Below, piece by piece: positions 40,506-49,151 of a stretch of DNA of 62,690 nucleotides. The notes under the pieces are model-generated. The model did no database searches. It had not been told where the DNA came from and worked only from the letters and a program-made list of their open reading frames with translations. Origin of the DNA: Chloroflexota bacterium (GTDB taxonomy: Bacteria; Chloroflexota; Limnocylindria; P2-11E; CF-107); assembly GCA_005881435.1 (NCBI GenBank), contig VBHP01000006.1, forward strand, positions 1 through 62,690, read 5' to 3'. The position numbers were made by a program, and so were the translations under genes. Within the stretch, counting starts at the first letter, position 1, and the number at the start of each line of letters is the position of its first letter.

Positions 40506-41918
40506 CTATTCCGCGGTGGGTGCCTGCGGTGCGGCGGCGGGACCGATCCAGAGGGTCTTGATGTTCACGAACTCGCGGATGCCGAAGCTCGAGAGCTCGC
40601 GTCCGAAACCCGACTGCTTCACGCCGCCGAATGGTAGTCGCGGGTCCGAGGCGACCATGCCGTTGACGAAGACGCTGCCGGCCTCGATGCGACGCGCCAG
40701 CTGATCGCCGAGCGATGCGTCGCGCGTCCAGAGTGAGGCGCCGAGCCCGTACGGGCTCGCATTCGCGACGCGAACGGCTTCGTCGGCGTCACGTACGGTG
40801 CGGATCGCGGCCACCGGGCCAAAAGTCTCCTCGCTGAACACGGGCATGTCGTCGGTGACGTCGGCGAGGACAGTCGGCTCGTAGAAGTTCCCGCTGGTCC
40901 CCCACCGCTTTCCGCCGGTGACGACGCGCGCACCCATGCCGACCGACTCGCGGACCTGACGCTCCAGCGCGTCGCGCAGATCGGGGCGCGCCAACGGGCC
41001 GATGTTCGTGGACGGATCGAGCGGATCGCCGATCCGCAGCGACCGGACCGCAGCGACGAAGCGCCGTTCGAAATCCGCGGCGACGCGATCGACGACGATG
41101 AAGCGCTTCGCCGCGATGCACGACTGACCGGTGTTCTGATTGCGGGCTCGCGCGCCCGTCGTTGCGGCCGCGTCGAGATCAGCGTCCGCGAGCACGACGT
41201 ACGCATCGGAGCCGCCCAGCTCGAGCACGGCCTTCTTCAGATTCCGGCCCGCGATCTCGGCGATGCGCTGGCCCGTCACCGACGATCCGGTCAGCGTCAC
41301 GGCGCGGACGCGAGGGTCCTCGATGACGCGCTCCGCGGCAGCGCCCTGCAGCAGCAGCGTACGGAAGAGGCCGTCGGGGAACTCGGCCTCGCGGATCGCC
41401 TCCTCCAGCGCGAGCGCGGACTGCGGCACGTTGGAGGCGTGCTTCAGCACCGCTCCGTTCCCGGCCATCAGTGCCGGCGCGGCGAATCGGATGACCTGCC
41501 AGAACGGGTAGTTCCAGGGCATGACCGCGAACACGATGCCGAGGGGCTCGAACGCGACGAGGCTGCGCTTCGCGTTCGTCGTGACGGGGACGTCACGCAG
41601 GAACTCCTCGCCGTGCTCGGCGTAGTAGTCGCAGTTCCAGGCGCATTTCTCGATCTCGGCACGCGCCTCGGTGATGGGCTTGCCCATCTCCAGCGTGATC
41701 AATCGCCCGTAGCGATCGGCGTTCGCGCGCAGCACTCGCGCCAGCGCGCGGAGCCGCTCGGCTCGTTGCGCGAACGTCGTGCCGCGCCAGGAGGCGAAGC
41801 CGCGCGCAGCGTCATCGAGCGCGCGCGAGATGTCGCCATCGTTCATCAGGTCGAAGCGCGCCAGCACCTCGCCGGTGGCGGGGTTGATGGACTCGATGAC
41901 GTTCGTGCGGATGGCCAT
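40506..41918 (-). CDS. gabD: NAD(P)-dependent aldehyde dehydrogenase, succinate-semialdehyde type
   Basis: A 470-residue ALDH. N-terminal INPATGEVLARF, cofactor-binding PWNYPFWQVIRFAAPAL, VTLTGSSVTGQRI, the catalytic Glu in ELGGSDAYVVL and the catalytic Cys in NQNTGQSCIAAKRFIV are all present. The C-terminal FGGVKQSGFGRELSSFGIREF is typical of succinate-semialdehyde dehydrogenase (GabD/YneI-like). It would turn succinate semialdehyde into succinate for the TCA cycle. Aldehyde specificity is inferred from overall resemblance. Confidence 0.85.
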   Translation of the reverse strand: MAIRTNVIESINPATGEVLARFDLMNDGDISRALDDAARGFASWRGTTFAQRAERLRALARVLRANADRYGRLITLEMGKPITEARAEIEKCAWNCDYYAEHGEEFLRDVPVTTNAKRSLVAFEPLGIVFAVMPWNYPFWQVIRFAAPALMAGNGAVLKHASNVPQSALALEEAIREAEFPDGLFRTLLLQGAAAERVIEDPRVRAVTLTGSSVTGQRIAEIAGRNLKKAVLELGGSDAYVVLADADLDAAATTGARARNQNTGQSCIAAKRFIVVDRVAADFERRFVAAVRSLRIGDPLDPSTNIGPLARPDLRDALERQVRESVGMGARVVTGGKRWGTSGNFYEPTVLADVTDDMPVFSEETFGPVAAIRTVRDADEAVRVANASPYGLGASLWTRDASLGDQLARRIEAGSVFVNGMVASDPRLPFGGVKQSGFGRELSSFGIREFVNIKTLWIGPAAAPQAPTAE

Positions 41919-42017
41919 GCATCAAGGGTACGCTCGCGCGGTGCTCCCCGGCATCCTCCCTCATCGCTGTTGCGCGGCGTTCACCGCGTCGACGGGCGGG
42001 GCCGAGGTTACCGCCGA

Positions 42018-42647
42018 ATGAAGGCGAAGAAGGCCGCGGACTGGCTCGCTCTAGGCGAAGCTAGCCGCCGCCTCGGCGTCGACCCGGACACGCTCCGCCG
42101 CTGGGCCGACGCCGGCAAGATCGAGGTGTTCGTGACGCCCGGCGGTCATCGCCGCTTTCCGCGTGCTGCCGTCGACGCGCTCCTGCCGCATCCGCCGTCG
42201 GCGCCGCGCTCGCTCGAGGGCGTCGGCGCCGTCGACCGCATCGCGGCCGATCTCGGGCGCCGGCTTCGCGCCGAGCTCGGCGCGACACGCTGGACGCGAT
42301 CGCTGGGCGCCGACGATCGCGTTTCGTTTCGCGAGCGCGGCCGCCTCGCGAGCACGACGCTGCTGCGGTATCTGAACGCCGCTCGTCGCGGCGAGCGCGA
42401 ACGGCTGCTCTTCGAGATCGAGGACCTCGGTCGAGCCTATGGTCGCGAGGCCAAGACTAACGGCATGTCGCTCGCGCGCGCGACGGAGGCGCTGCTGTTC
42501 GTGCGGGGTCAATTCACCGCGCAGCTGGCGGGGGTCATGCGGCGTCGCGGTCTGCCGGCGGCGCGGACGCTGGTGCTGCTCGAGGAGGCCGATCGCGCCT
42601 TCGACCACATGCTGCTCGCGCTGATCGAAGCGCATCAGCGGCGCTGA
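42018..42647 (+). CDS. MerR/excisionase-type helix-turn-helix protein
   Basis: A 209-residue protein. Residues 9-55 are a MerR-like winged helix (LALGEASRRLGVDPDTLRRWADAGKIEVFVTPGGHRRFPRAAVDALL), the excisionase-like version. The rest is alpha-helical with a repeated hydrophobic pattern and no known effector domain. It diverges from the ALDH gene (99-base gap) and may regulate it. The ATG at 42018 is chosen since it directly precedes the HTH. Confidence 0.75.
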   Translation: MKAKKAADWLALGEASRRLGVDPDTLRRWADAGKIEVFVTPGGHRRFPRAAVDALLPHPPSAPRSLEGVGAVDRIAADLGRRLRAELGATRWTRSLGADDRVSFRERGRLASTTLLRYLNAARRGERERLLFEIEDLGRAYGREAKTNGMSLARATEALLFVRGQFTAQLAGVMRRRGLPAARTLVLLEEADRAFDHMLLALIEAHQRR

Positions 42648-42661
42648 AGCGCCGGCCGCGA

Positions 42662-43690
42662 TCAGTGGGCCGCGATCGCCTCGCGCCAGGCGGCCAGCGC
42701 CGGTTTCGGCGTGCCGTCGCGCTGCCGCAGCCCGACGCTGGCGAACGTCGCGGCTGTGGGCCCCGGGTCGTTCGGGAAGGACCACAGCGAGAACGCCGGC
42801 TTGAGCGTCGCGGTCAGATCGAAGAAGCGCTTGACGAAAGAGGCCTGCTCCTCCGGCGTCCCGCCGAAGCCACTGGCCGGCGCGGCGGCGATCGGCGCCG
42901 AGGGCCAGCCGATCTCGGTAAAAGCGATCGGCGCTTTCACCCGGGCCGCGACTGAGGCGTAGTAATCCGCCGGCACGGACGACGGCGACTCGTAATCCAG
43001 GAACGGGTACGTCGTGAATCCGACGACGTCGAGCGCTCCGGCGAATCGGTCCAGCAGCTCCCATTGCGCCTTGCCGCTGCGCCTGCCGGTCGAGAGATAG
43101 CCGGCGCCTCGAAGCAGCTCGAGCTGAAAGATAGTGAACACTGCGGTCGTGGGCGATGCGACCTTGATCGCCGCATAGGCCTCGCGATAGGCCGACACGA
43201 AACCCTCAAACGAGGCGGGGTCGTCTCGCGCCAGGCGATTGACCTCGACGCCGAGCGCGAGGTATGCCGGCTGGTACGTCTTGGCCACCGCGACGGCGGC
43301 GGTGATGAAGCGACGCCGCTCGTCCGCGTTGTCCCAGGTGATGGTCGCGGTCACGGTGGTGACGGCGTCGTGGCTAACGCCGAGAGCGACCAGCGGCGTA
43401 AAGCCATACCGCTTGCCCGCGGCGAACATGTCGTCCACCAGCTTCGGGATTTTGCCCCCGTTGGTCACCGCGTCAGACCAATTCGTATACACGCCGACGA
43501 GCCCGCCGGTCTCGCCGAACGACCTGTACATCGTCTCGTAGTCCGCGGCCGCGGGGTGGTCCGCATTCGGCGGGATCACTCCAGCCACGCCGTACTGCCC
43601 GGCGTGCGCGCCGCTCGCGGACGGTGTCGCCGACTGCCCGCAGGCCACGACGAGCGATACGGCCAGCACGAGCGCGAGACGTCTCACCAC
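42662..43690 (-). CDS. extracellular glycoside-hydrolase-like TIM-barrel lipoprotein
   Basis: A 342-residue lipoprotein with a lipobox (SLVVACGQS). The barrel has two conserved glutamates where clan-A glycosidases have them: YLALGVEVNRLA as acid/base and APIAFTEIGWPSAP as nucleophile. The style resembles GH53 galactanases and GH17 enzymes. It is probably a surface polysaccharide hydrolase, but the family is not fixed. Two adjacent GTG codons (43690, 43687) can start it. It diverges from the peptidase at 43779. Confidence 0.7.
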   Translation of the reverse strand: MVRRLALVLAVSLVVACGQSATPSASGAHAGQYGVAGVIPPNADHPAAADYETMYRSFGETGGLVGVYTNWSDAVTNGGKIPKLVDDMFAAGKRYGFTPLVALGVSHDAVTTVTATITWDNADERRRFITAAVAVAKTYQPAYLALGVEVNRLARDDPASFEGFVSAYREAYAAIKVASPTTAVFTIFQLELLRGAGYLSTGRRSGKAQWELLDRFAGALDVVGFTTYPFLDYESPSSVPADYYASVAARVKAPIAFTEIGWPSAPIAAAPASGFGGTPEEQASFVKRFFDLTATLKPAFSLWSFPNDPGPTAATFASVGLRQRDGTPKPALAAWREAIAAH

Positions 43691-43778
43691 GGAATCGTAG
43701 GAACGGAGCGATTCGAGGCGACACCCCCGCACGGGTGCCGCTGCGCCGCGGCACCGACGCCTGCCTACACTCGGGTCC

Positions 43779-44999
43779 GTGCCCCGTGACCCTGTGGCGA
43801 GCGATGCGCTCGCCGCAATCGACCACGCGCGCGATGGCCTATACGCGCTCTCGTTGCAGATCCACCGCAACCCCGAGCTCGCGTACCAGGAACGAAAGTC
43901 CTGTGCCCTAGTCGGGTCGTTCCTGGCCGATCGCGGTTTCAAAGTCACTTCGTCCTACGCCGGCATCGAGACGTCCTTCCGCGCCGACGCCGGGTCGGTT
44001 GCGCCGACGGTCGCGATCCTGTGCGAGTACGACGCCTTACCGGATATCGGTCACGCCTGCGGTCACAACCTCATGGCGATGATGGGCGCGGCCGCGGGAA
44101 TCGGCGTGCGCGCGGTCATCGATCGACTGCAGGGCCGCGTCGCGGTCATCGGCACGCCGGCGGAAGAGGGCGAGGGCGGGAAGATCGCGCTGCTCGAGGC
44201 CGGCGGCTTCGACGACGTCGACGCGGCGATGATGGTCCATGCCGGGAGCCGCACCCTGGCTTACCGCCGCTCGCTGGCGTCGGTTCGCGTGGACGTCGAG
44301 TTCCACGGCAAGGCCGTGCATGCGGCATCGCAGCCGGATCAGGGCATCAACGCCCTCGACGGCCTGATCCTGACGTTTGTCGGGCTCAATGCCCTGCGGC
44401 AGCAGCTGCGGCCAGACGCACGGGTCATGGGCGTGATCAGCAACGGCGGCTCCGCGGCGAACATCATTCCCGAGTTCGCCGCCGGTAAGTTCAGCCTCCG
44501 CGCTCTCGATCGCACGTATCGCGACGAGGTCATCGAACGCTTCTCACAGGTCGCACGCGGTGCCGCGTCCGCGACCGGCGCCGCCGTGAACGTGGCGGTG
44601 CGGCGGAACTCGTCGTACGACAACATGGTCCCGAACCGCCTGCTCGCAGATCGGTACGGCGAGCATCTGCGAGGACTTGGCGTCGACGTCGCGCAGGAGT
44701 CGCCGGACGAGCGGATGGGGTCGACGGACATGGGCAACGTCATGCAGGCGCTCCCGGGGATCCATCCCTATATCAAGATCGCTCCCGAGGGCACGCCCGG
44801 GCATTCCATCGCTTTCCGCGATGCGGCAGCCACGGTCGAGGCGCACGCCGCGGCGCTCCTTGCGGCGAAAGCCATGGCGCTGGTGACGATCGATCTCTTA
44901 CGCGATCCGGCGCTGCTTCGCGCTGTGAAAGACGAGTTCGAACAGCAGCGGCGGCAAGGGCTCGTTCGCGGCAGAGCGCAAGCCGCGGCCAAAACCTAG
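43779..44999 (+). CDS. M20-family amidohydrolase/peptidase
   Basis: A 406-residue metallopeptidase-like protein. The metal-site motifs are ILCEYDALPDIGHACGHNLM and IGTPAEEGEGGKI, with the catalytic Glu in PAEEGEGG. The dimerisation lid (VHAASQPDQGINALDG) follows. It resembles amidohydrolases of the p-aminobenzoyl-glutamate hydrolase (AbgB) and N-acyl amino acid amidohydrolase type. GTG start at 43779. It ends 14 bases before the P-loop gene of the TCA-type operon and may be its first member. Confidence 0.85.
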   Translation: MPRDPVASDALAAIDHARDGLYALSLQIHRNPELAYQERKSCALVGSFLADRGFKVTSSYAGIETSFRADAGSVAPTVAILCEYDALPDIGHACGHNLMAMMGAAAGIGVRAVIDRLQGRVAVIGTPAEEGEGGKIALLEAGGFDDVDAAMMVHAGSRTLAYRRSLASVRVDVEFHGKAVHAASQPDQGINALDGLILTFVGLNALRQQLRPDARVMGVISNGGSAANIIPEFAAGKFSLRALDRTYRDEVIERFSQVARGAASATGAAVNVAVRRNSSYDNMVPNRLLADRYGEHLRGLGVDVAQESPDERMGSTDMGNVMQALPGIHPYIKIAPEGTPGHSIAFRDAAATVEAHAAALLAAKAMALVTIDLLRDPALLRAVKDEFEQQRRQGLVRGRAQAAAKT

Positions 45000-45013
45000 A
45001 ATCGAGGCTCCAC

Positions 45014-46675
45014 GTGGCCACGACCGCTGAAAAGCCGCTCTATTCCTTCCCGAACGGGCCGGGCCCCGATACCGTCGAATGGCCCGGCACGCCCATCGCC
45101 GCCCGCAACACCATCACTCGCACCAAAGGCCGGACGAAGGTCCACGACAAGACCGTCGACGACAAGCCCGGCCTGCTGACACGGCTGCTGGCCAACGCAC
45201 TACAGGGGATCGTCACGCAACAGAATGCGTGCTCCAGCCACGACGTCGTCATCCACGGCATCCGCGTTCGCGCGGTGACCAGCAGCGAACATCTGATCAG
45301 CTACTGGCGGGACAACTGGTACTCCGTGCCCGAGTGGGAGCGCGTCACCGGCCAGAAGGTCGCCGAGTCGCCGCACGTGCTGACGGTCGCGCTGGGCGGC
45401 GTGCCGACCGAGGCCGAGGCGGCCTACTACTCCCGCGCCAACAACATGGTCATCTTTTTTAACACCTCGTATTACGGGCAGCTGAAGTCATGGGTCCTCG
45501 GCGCGGTCGGCCGCTACTTGGCCTCCGAGTACGGCGTGCACTCGATCCACGGCGCTGTCGTGGAGAAGGATGGCAAGGGCATCCTGTACATCGCGCCGAC
45601 CGGGACCGGCAAATCGACCTCGTCGTATGGCGTGATGGAGTTTCCGAACACGCGCTTCCATTCGGACGACTGGGTCTACATCCGCTACGCCTACCGGACC
45701 AAGGACGGCAGGCTTGTCTCGCCGTTACGCATCGAGCAGCAGGAGCGGGAGGTCGCTCGTGGCTATCGATGCTTTGGCTGGATCGAGGCGCACCACGGCG
45801 CCAAGGCCGTCGTGCACGGCAGAGGGCTCGACGACAAGCCGATCACCATTCCCGCCGCCGATATCGACCTCTCGCTCCCGACCGAAGCCTATGCCTACAC
45901 CTCGGAGAAGGTCTTCTACCTACGATCGAACCTGGTCGAGAACTTCCCGGCGGCGGCGTTCGACATCATCAAGTCACGCCTGGAGAACGCGCCGGACGTG
46001 AGCCCCGAATTCATGCGCGACAACAAGGACACCATCGACGCTGTGGTGGCGAAGCTGCGCGCCGATCCGCACTTCAAGGGGTCGGCGTTCGAGCGCATGA
46101 GCGAGGACGAGCTGCGGACCACGGCCGCGCGGTTGTTCGCATTCGAGAACACCCGGGCGATGCTCGACATCACCACCGTGTTCCCGAAGGAACGCGTCTA
46201 CACCAACCCGATGGAGCCATGCCGTATCACCACGGTGATGCTGCTGAAGCGCAACTTCGACGAGGACGTCGTGGCCAAGCGGCTCGGGCTCGACGAGTTC
46301 ATGGCCCGACTGATGATCGGTCTCACGCCGATGGGTACGAAGGAGATCGTCTACAACTCCTATCGCGCGGTCGACGACGTCAGCGAGCGCAAGTGGCTCG
46401 ACAAGTTGGAGTCCCAGGGCGCGGACCGGATGTGGCGGCTGTACCGCGACGCAGCGGACAAGCCCGAGACGCTGCAGGAGGAGTTCGAGCTCTTCCGCAT
46501 GCTGTACCAGTCGGCGAAGGCCTACGACGTGAACACCGTGATACAGAAGGACCCGGCGGTGCATTCCAAGATGGAGGCGGTGGCGCGGACGATGCGGCTG
46601 ATCGCCCGGCTGCACGATAGCTCGGACCAGGACCTGATCGCCACGACGCGCGACTACACGAAGCTCACGGCCTAA
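45014..46675 (+). CDS. HprK/PEP-carboxykinase-fold P-loop protein
   Basis: A 553-residue protein of the HPr kinase/ATP-dependent PEP carboxykinase fold. The core segment reads SIHGAVVEKDGKGILYIAPTGTGKST (P-loop residues 194-202), then SDDWVYI (217-223), matching the strand, Walker A and acidic metal site of HprK and PckA. The other PEPCK substrate motifs are not clear and the sequence is much longer than HprK. It precedes isocitrate and malate dehydrogenase genes with a TAATG overlap, so it is probably a central-carbon enzyme or regulatory kinase. Its reaction is unknown. Confidence 0.6.
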   Translation: MATTAEKPLYSFPNGPGPDTVEWPGTPIAARNTITRTKGRTKVHDKTVDDKPGLLTRLLANALQGIVTQQNACSSHDVVIHGIRVRAVTSSEHLISYWRDNWYSVPEWERVTGQKVAESPHVLTVALGGVPTEAEAAYYSRANNMVIFFNTSYYGQLKSWVLGAVGRYLASEYGVHSIHGAVVEKDGKGILYIAPTGTGKSTSSYGVMEFPNTRFHSDDWVYIRYAYRTKDGRLVSPLRIEQQEREVARGYRCFGWIEAHHGAKAVVHGRGLDDKPITIPAADIDLSLPTEAYAYTSEKVFYLRSNLVENFPAAAFDIIKSRLENAPDVSPEFMRDNKDTIDAVVAKLRADPHFKGSAFERMSEDELRTTAARLFAFENTRAMLDITTVFPKERVYTNPMEPCRITTVMLLKRNFDEDVVAKRLGLDEFMARLMIGLTPMGTKEIVYNSYRAVDDVSERKWLDKLESQGADRMWRLYRDAADKPETLQEEFELFRMLYQSAKAYDVNTVIQKDPAVHSKMEAVARTMRLIARLHDSSDQDLIATTRDYTKLTA

Positions 46676-47775
46676 TGGCGCGAACGCACCGCGTCACGTT
46701 GATCCCAGGCGACGGCACGGGTCCCGAGATCGTCGACGCCACCCGGCGCGCGATCGAGGCCACAGGCGTGGCGATCGAGTGGGAGGTCCAGAACATCGGC
46801 ATGACCGTCATCGAGCGCTCCGGCACGCCGTTCCCGCCGGAGGCGCTGTCGTCGCTCCGGCGCAACAAGGTCGCGCTCAAGGGTCCGCTCACGACGGAGC
46901 TCGGAAAGGGCTTTCGCTCGGTGAACGTGGCCCTGCGCAAGGAGTTCGATCTGTACGCCAACCTCCGTCCGGCGAAGCGCTACCGCGGCGTGCAATCGCG
47001 TTACGAGAAGGTCGATCTGGTGATCGTGCGGGAGAACCTCGAGGACCTGTACGCCGGTATCGAGTTCGAACCGGGTACGCCGGAGTGGCGTGCCGTTCGC
47101 ACCGCCATCGCGACCGCAGCGAAGCAGGACATCCGCGCTGACGCGGCGATCGCGATCAAGACCATCTCGGAGTACAACTCGCGGCGCATCGTGAAGTTCG
47201 CCTTCGACCACGCGCGCGCCAATGGCCGGCGCAAGGTCACGGCCGTCCACAAGGCGAACATCATGAAGTTCGCCGACGGCCTCTTCCTATCCGTCGCGGC
47301 CGACGTGTCGAAGGACTATCCCGAGATCCAGTTCGAAGACCGCATCGTCGACAACATGTGCATGCAGCTGGTGCAGAAGCCCGAGGAGTACGACGTCCTG
47401 GTGATGCCGAATCTCTACGGCGACATCCTCTCCGACCTCGCCGCCGGGCTTGTCGGCGGGCTCGGCGTGGCGCCCGGAGCGAACATCGGCTCCGAGATCG
47501 CGGTCTTCGAGGCGGTGCACGGCAGCGCGCCGAAGTACGCCGGGCAGAACAAGGTGAACCCGATGGCGCTGATGCTCGCCGGCGCGATGATGCTGGCCCA
47601 CCTCGGAGAGGCGGAGGCCTCGCGGCGGCTGGAGAAAGCCATCGCCGACGTCGTCGCCGAGGGCCGCGAGGTGACGTACGACCTCAAGGCCGACCGAGAG
47701 GACCCGTCGGCCGTCGGTACGCGAGAGTTCGCCGACGCCGTCATCCGGCGCATGGGCGGGCGGGTGGCGGCGTAG
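46675..47775 (+). CDS. isocitrate/3-isopropylmalate dehydrogenase family, probable isocitrate dehydrogenase
   Basis: A 366-residue beta-decarboxylating dehydrogenase. Substrate residues are in TPFPPEALSSLRRNKVALKGPL (with the serine/asparagine region of IDH), VNVALRKEFDLYANLRP, the lysine in AVHKANIMK and the aspartates in DNMCMQLVQKP and VMPNLYGDILSDLAAG. The C-terminal VGGLGVAPGANIG and HGSAPKYAGQ complete the family. The ANLRP/ENLEDLYAG wording is like NAD-dependent isocitrate dehydrogenase. Isopropylmalate or homoisocitrate use cannot be fully excluded. TCA neighbours favour isocitrate. Confidence 0.85.
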   Translation: MARTHRVTLIPGDGTGPEIVDATRRAIEATGVAIEWEVQNIGMTVIERSGTPFPPEALSSLRRNKVALKGPLTTELGKGFRSVNVALRKEFDLYANLRPAKRYRGVQSRYEKVDLVIVRENLEDLYAGIEFEPGTPEWRAVRTAIATAAKQDIRADAAIAIKTISEYNSRRIVKFAFDHARANGRRKVTAVHKANIMKFADGLFLSVAADVSKDYPEIQFEDRIVDNMCMQLVQKPEEYDVLVMPNLYGDILSDLAAGLVGGLGVAPGANIGSEIAVFEAVHGSAPKYAGQNKVNPMALMLAGAMMLAHLGEAEASRRLEKAIADVVAEGREVTYDLKADREDPSAVGTREFADAVIRRMGGRVAA

Positions 47776-48161
47776 TGCCCGGCCGTCAGCTGTACTCCAC
47801 GCGAACGAAGTGGGAGTTCCAGATCGGTTATTCGCGCGCGGTGCGGGATGGCGAGCACGTCCGCCTCGCCGGCACTGCCGGCCTCGACGAGGATGGCACG
47901 CCCGTGCCAGGCGGCGCTGCGGCGCAGATGCGTCGCGCCTTCGAGATCGCGGCCGGCGCCTTGCGCGAGGTCGGCGCGGAATTCAAAGACGTGTTCATGA
48001 CCCGGATCTACGTCAAGGACGCCACAGACATCGTGGACGTCGCCGTCGTGCACGGCGAGGTGTTTCGCGACATCCGCCCCGCGACAACGATCGTGCAGGC
48101 CGGCTTCGTCGACCCCGCCATCCTCGTCGAGATCGAGATGGAAGCGCTGGTGCGCGACTGA
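47775..48161 (+). CDS. ridA: RidA/YjgF-family protein
   Basis: A 128-residue RidA fold. The family marks are RLAGTAGLDEDGTPVPGGAAAQMRRAFE, ALREVGAEFKDVFMTRIYV (catalytic Arg), and PATTIVQAGFVDPAILVEIEMEALV near the C-terminus, with the usual Glu. RidA enzymes hydrolyse reactive enamine/imine intermediates from amino acid metabolism. The GTG overlaps the previous stop (TAGTG) and its stop overlaps the malate dehydrogenase ATG (TGATG), an unusual position between two TCA enzymes. Confidence 0.88.
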   Translation: MPGRQLYSTRTKWEFQIGYSRAVRDGEHVRLAGTAGLDEDGTPVPGGAAAQMRRAFEIAAGALREVGAEFKDVFMTRIYVKDATDIVDVAVVHGEVFRDIRPATTIVQAGFVDPAILVEIEMEALVRD

Positions 48162-49150
48162 TGCCCGAGCGGACGATCCGCGTCGCCGTCTCCGGCTCGA
48201 CCGGCCAGGTCGCGTATGCGCTCCTGCCGCGCATCGCCGCCGGCGAGATGTTCGGCAGGGAAACGCCGGTCGACCTGCGTCTCTACGACATCCCGCCGGT
48301 CATCGCCAAGGCCAAGGGCACGGTCATGGAGCTCGAGGACTGCGCCTACCCGTTGCTGTCCCGCGTGTCGGCGACGGCGGAGCGCGGCGAAGCCTATCGC
48401 GATGCCGACTGGGTCCTGCTCGTCGGCTCGAAGCCACGGGGCCCGGGCATGGAGCGCAAGGATCTGATCCGCGAGAACGGTCCGATCTTCGTCGAGGACG
48501 GCAAGGCCATCGCGGCGAACGCCTCGCGCGACGTCCGCGTCGTCGTCGTGGGCAACCCCTGCAACACCAACTGCCTGATCGCGCTATCCAATGCCAAGGG
48601 CGTCCCCTCGGAGCGCTTCACCGCGATGACGCGGCTCGACCAGAATCGGGCGCGGATGCAGCTCGCGCTCAAGGCGGCCGCGCCGGTGAAGGACGTGACC
48701 CGCTGCGTCATCTGGGGCAACCACTCCTCGACGCTCTTCCCCGACTTCGTCAACGCGCGCGTCGGCGGCAAGAAGGCCACTGACGTCGTCGACCGGATGT
48801 GGCTGGAAAACGAATTCGTTCCGCTGGTGCAGAAGCGCGGCGCCGCAGTCATCGAGGCGCGCGGCGCGTCTTCGGCGTTCTCCGCGGCGCAAGCGCTCAT
48901 CGATCACGTGCGCTCGTTGACCACCGCGACGCCGGGAGACGATTGGTTCAGCGCCGCGGTGCTGTCGGACGGCAAACGCTACGGCGTGCCCGCCGGCGTG
49001 GTCGCCTCGTTCCCCTTGCGCTCGATGGGGCTGGGCGAATGGCGCATCCAGGACGGTGCGGTCATCACCGAGTACGCAAAGCGGAAAATCGAGGCCAGCG
49101 TGCAGGAGCTGGTGCAGGAGCGGGAGATCGTCAGCGACCTACTGCGCTGA
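48161..49150 (+). CDS. mdh: malate dehydrogenase
   Basis: A 329-residue NAD(H)-dependent malate dehydrogenase. The nucleotide-binding start is VAVSGSTGQVAYALLPRIA. The substrate loop is KPRGPGMERKDLI, NPCNTNCLIALS is the cofactor/substrate region, and MTRLDQNRARMQLA plus IWGNHSSTLFPD carries the catalytic His. This is the long, MDH-specific (not LDH) form found in Actinobacteria and Proteobacteria. It converts malate and oxaloacetate in the TCA cycle. ATG at 48161 overlaps the RidA stop by 1 base. Confidence 0.93.
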   Translation: MPERTIRVAVSGSTGQVAYALLPRIAAGEMFGRETPVDLRLYDIPPVIAKAKGTVMELEDCAYPLLSRVSATAERGEAYRDADWVLLVGSKPRGPGMERKDLIRENGPIFVEDGKAIAANASRDVRVVVVGNPCNTNCLIALSNAKGVPSERFTAMTRLDQNRARMQLALKAAAPVKDVTRCVIWGNHSSTLFPDFVNARVGGKKATDVVDRMWLENEFVPLVQKRGAAVIEARGASSAFSAAQALIDHVRSLTTATPGDDWFSAAVLSDGKRYGVPAGVVASFPLRSMGLGEWRIQDGAVITEYAKRKIEASVQELVQEREIVSDLLR

Positions 49151-49151
49151 T

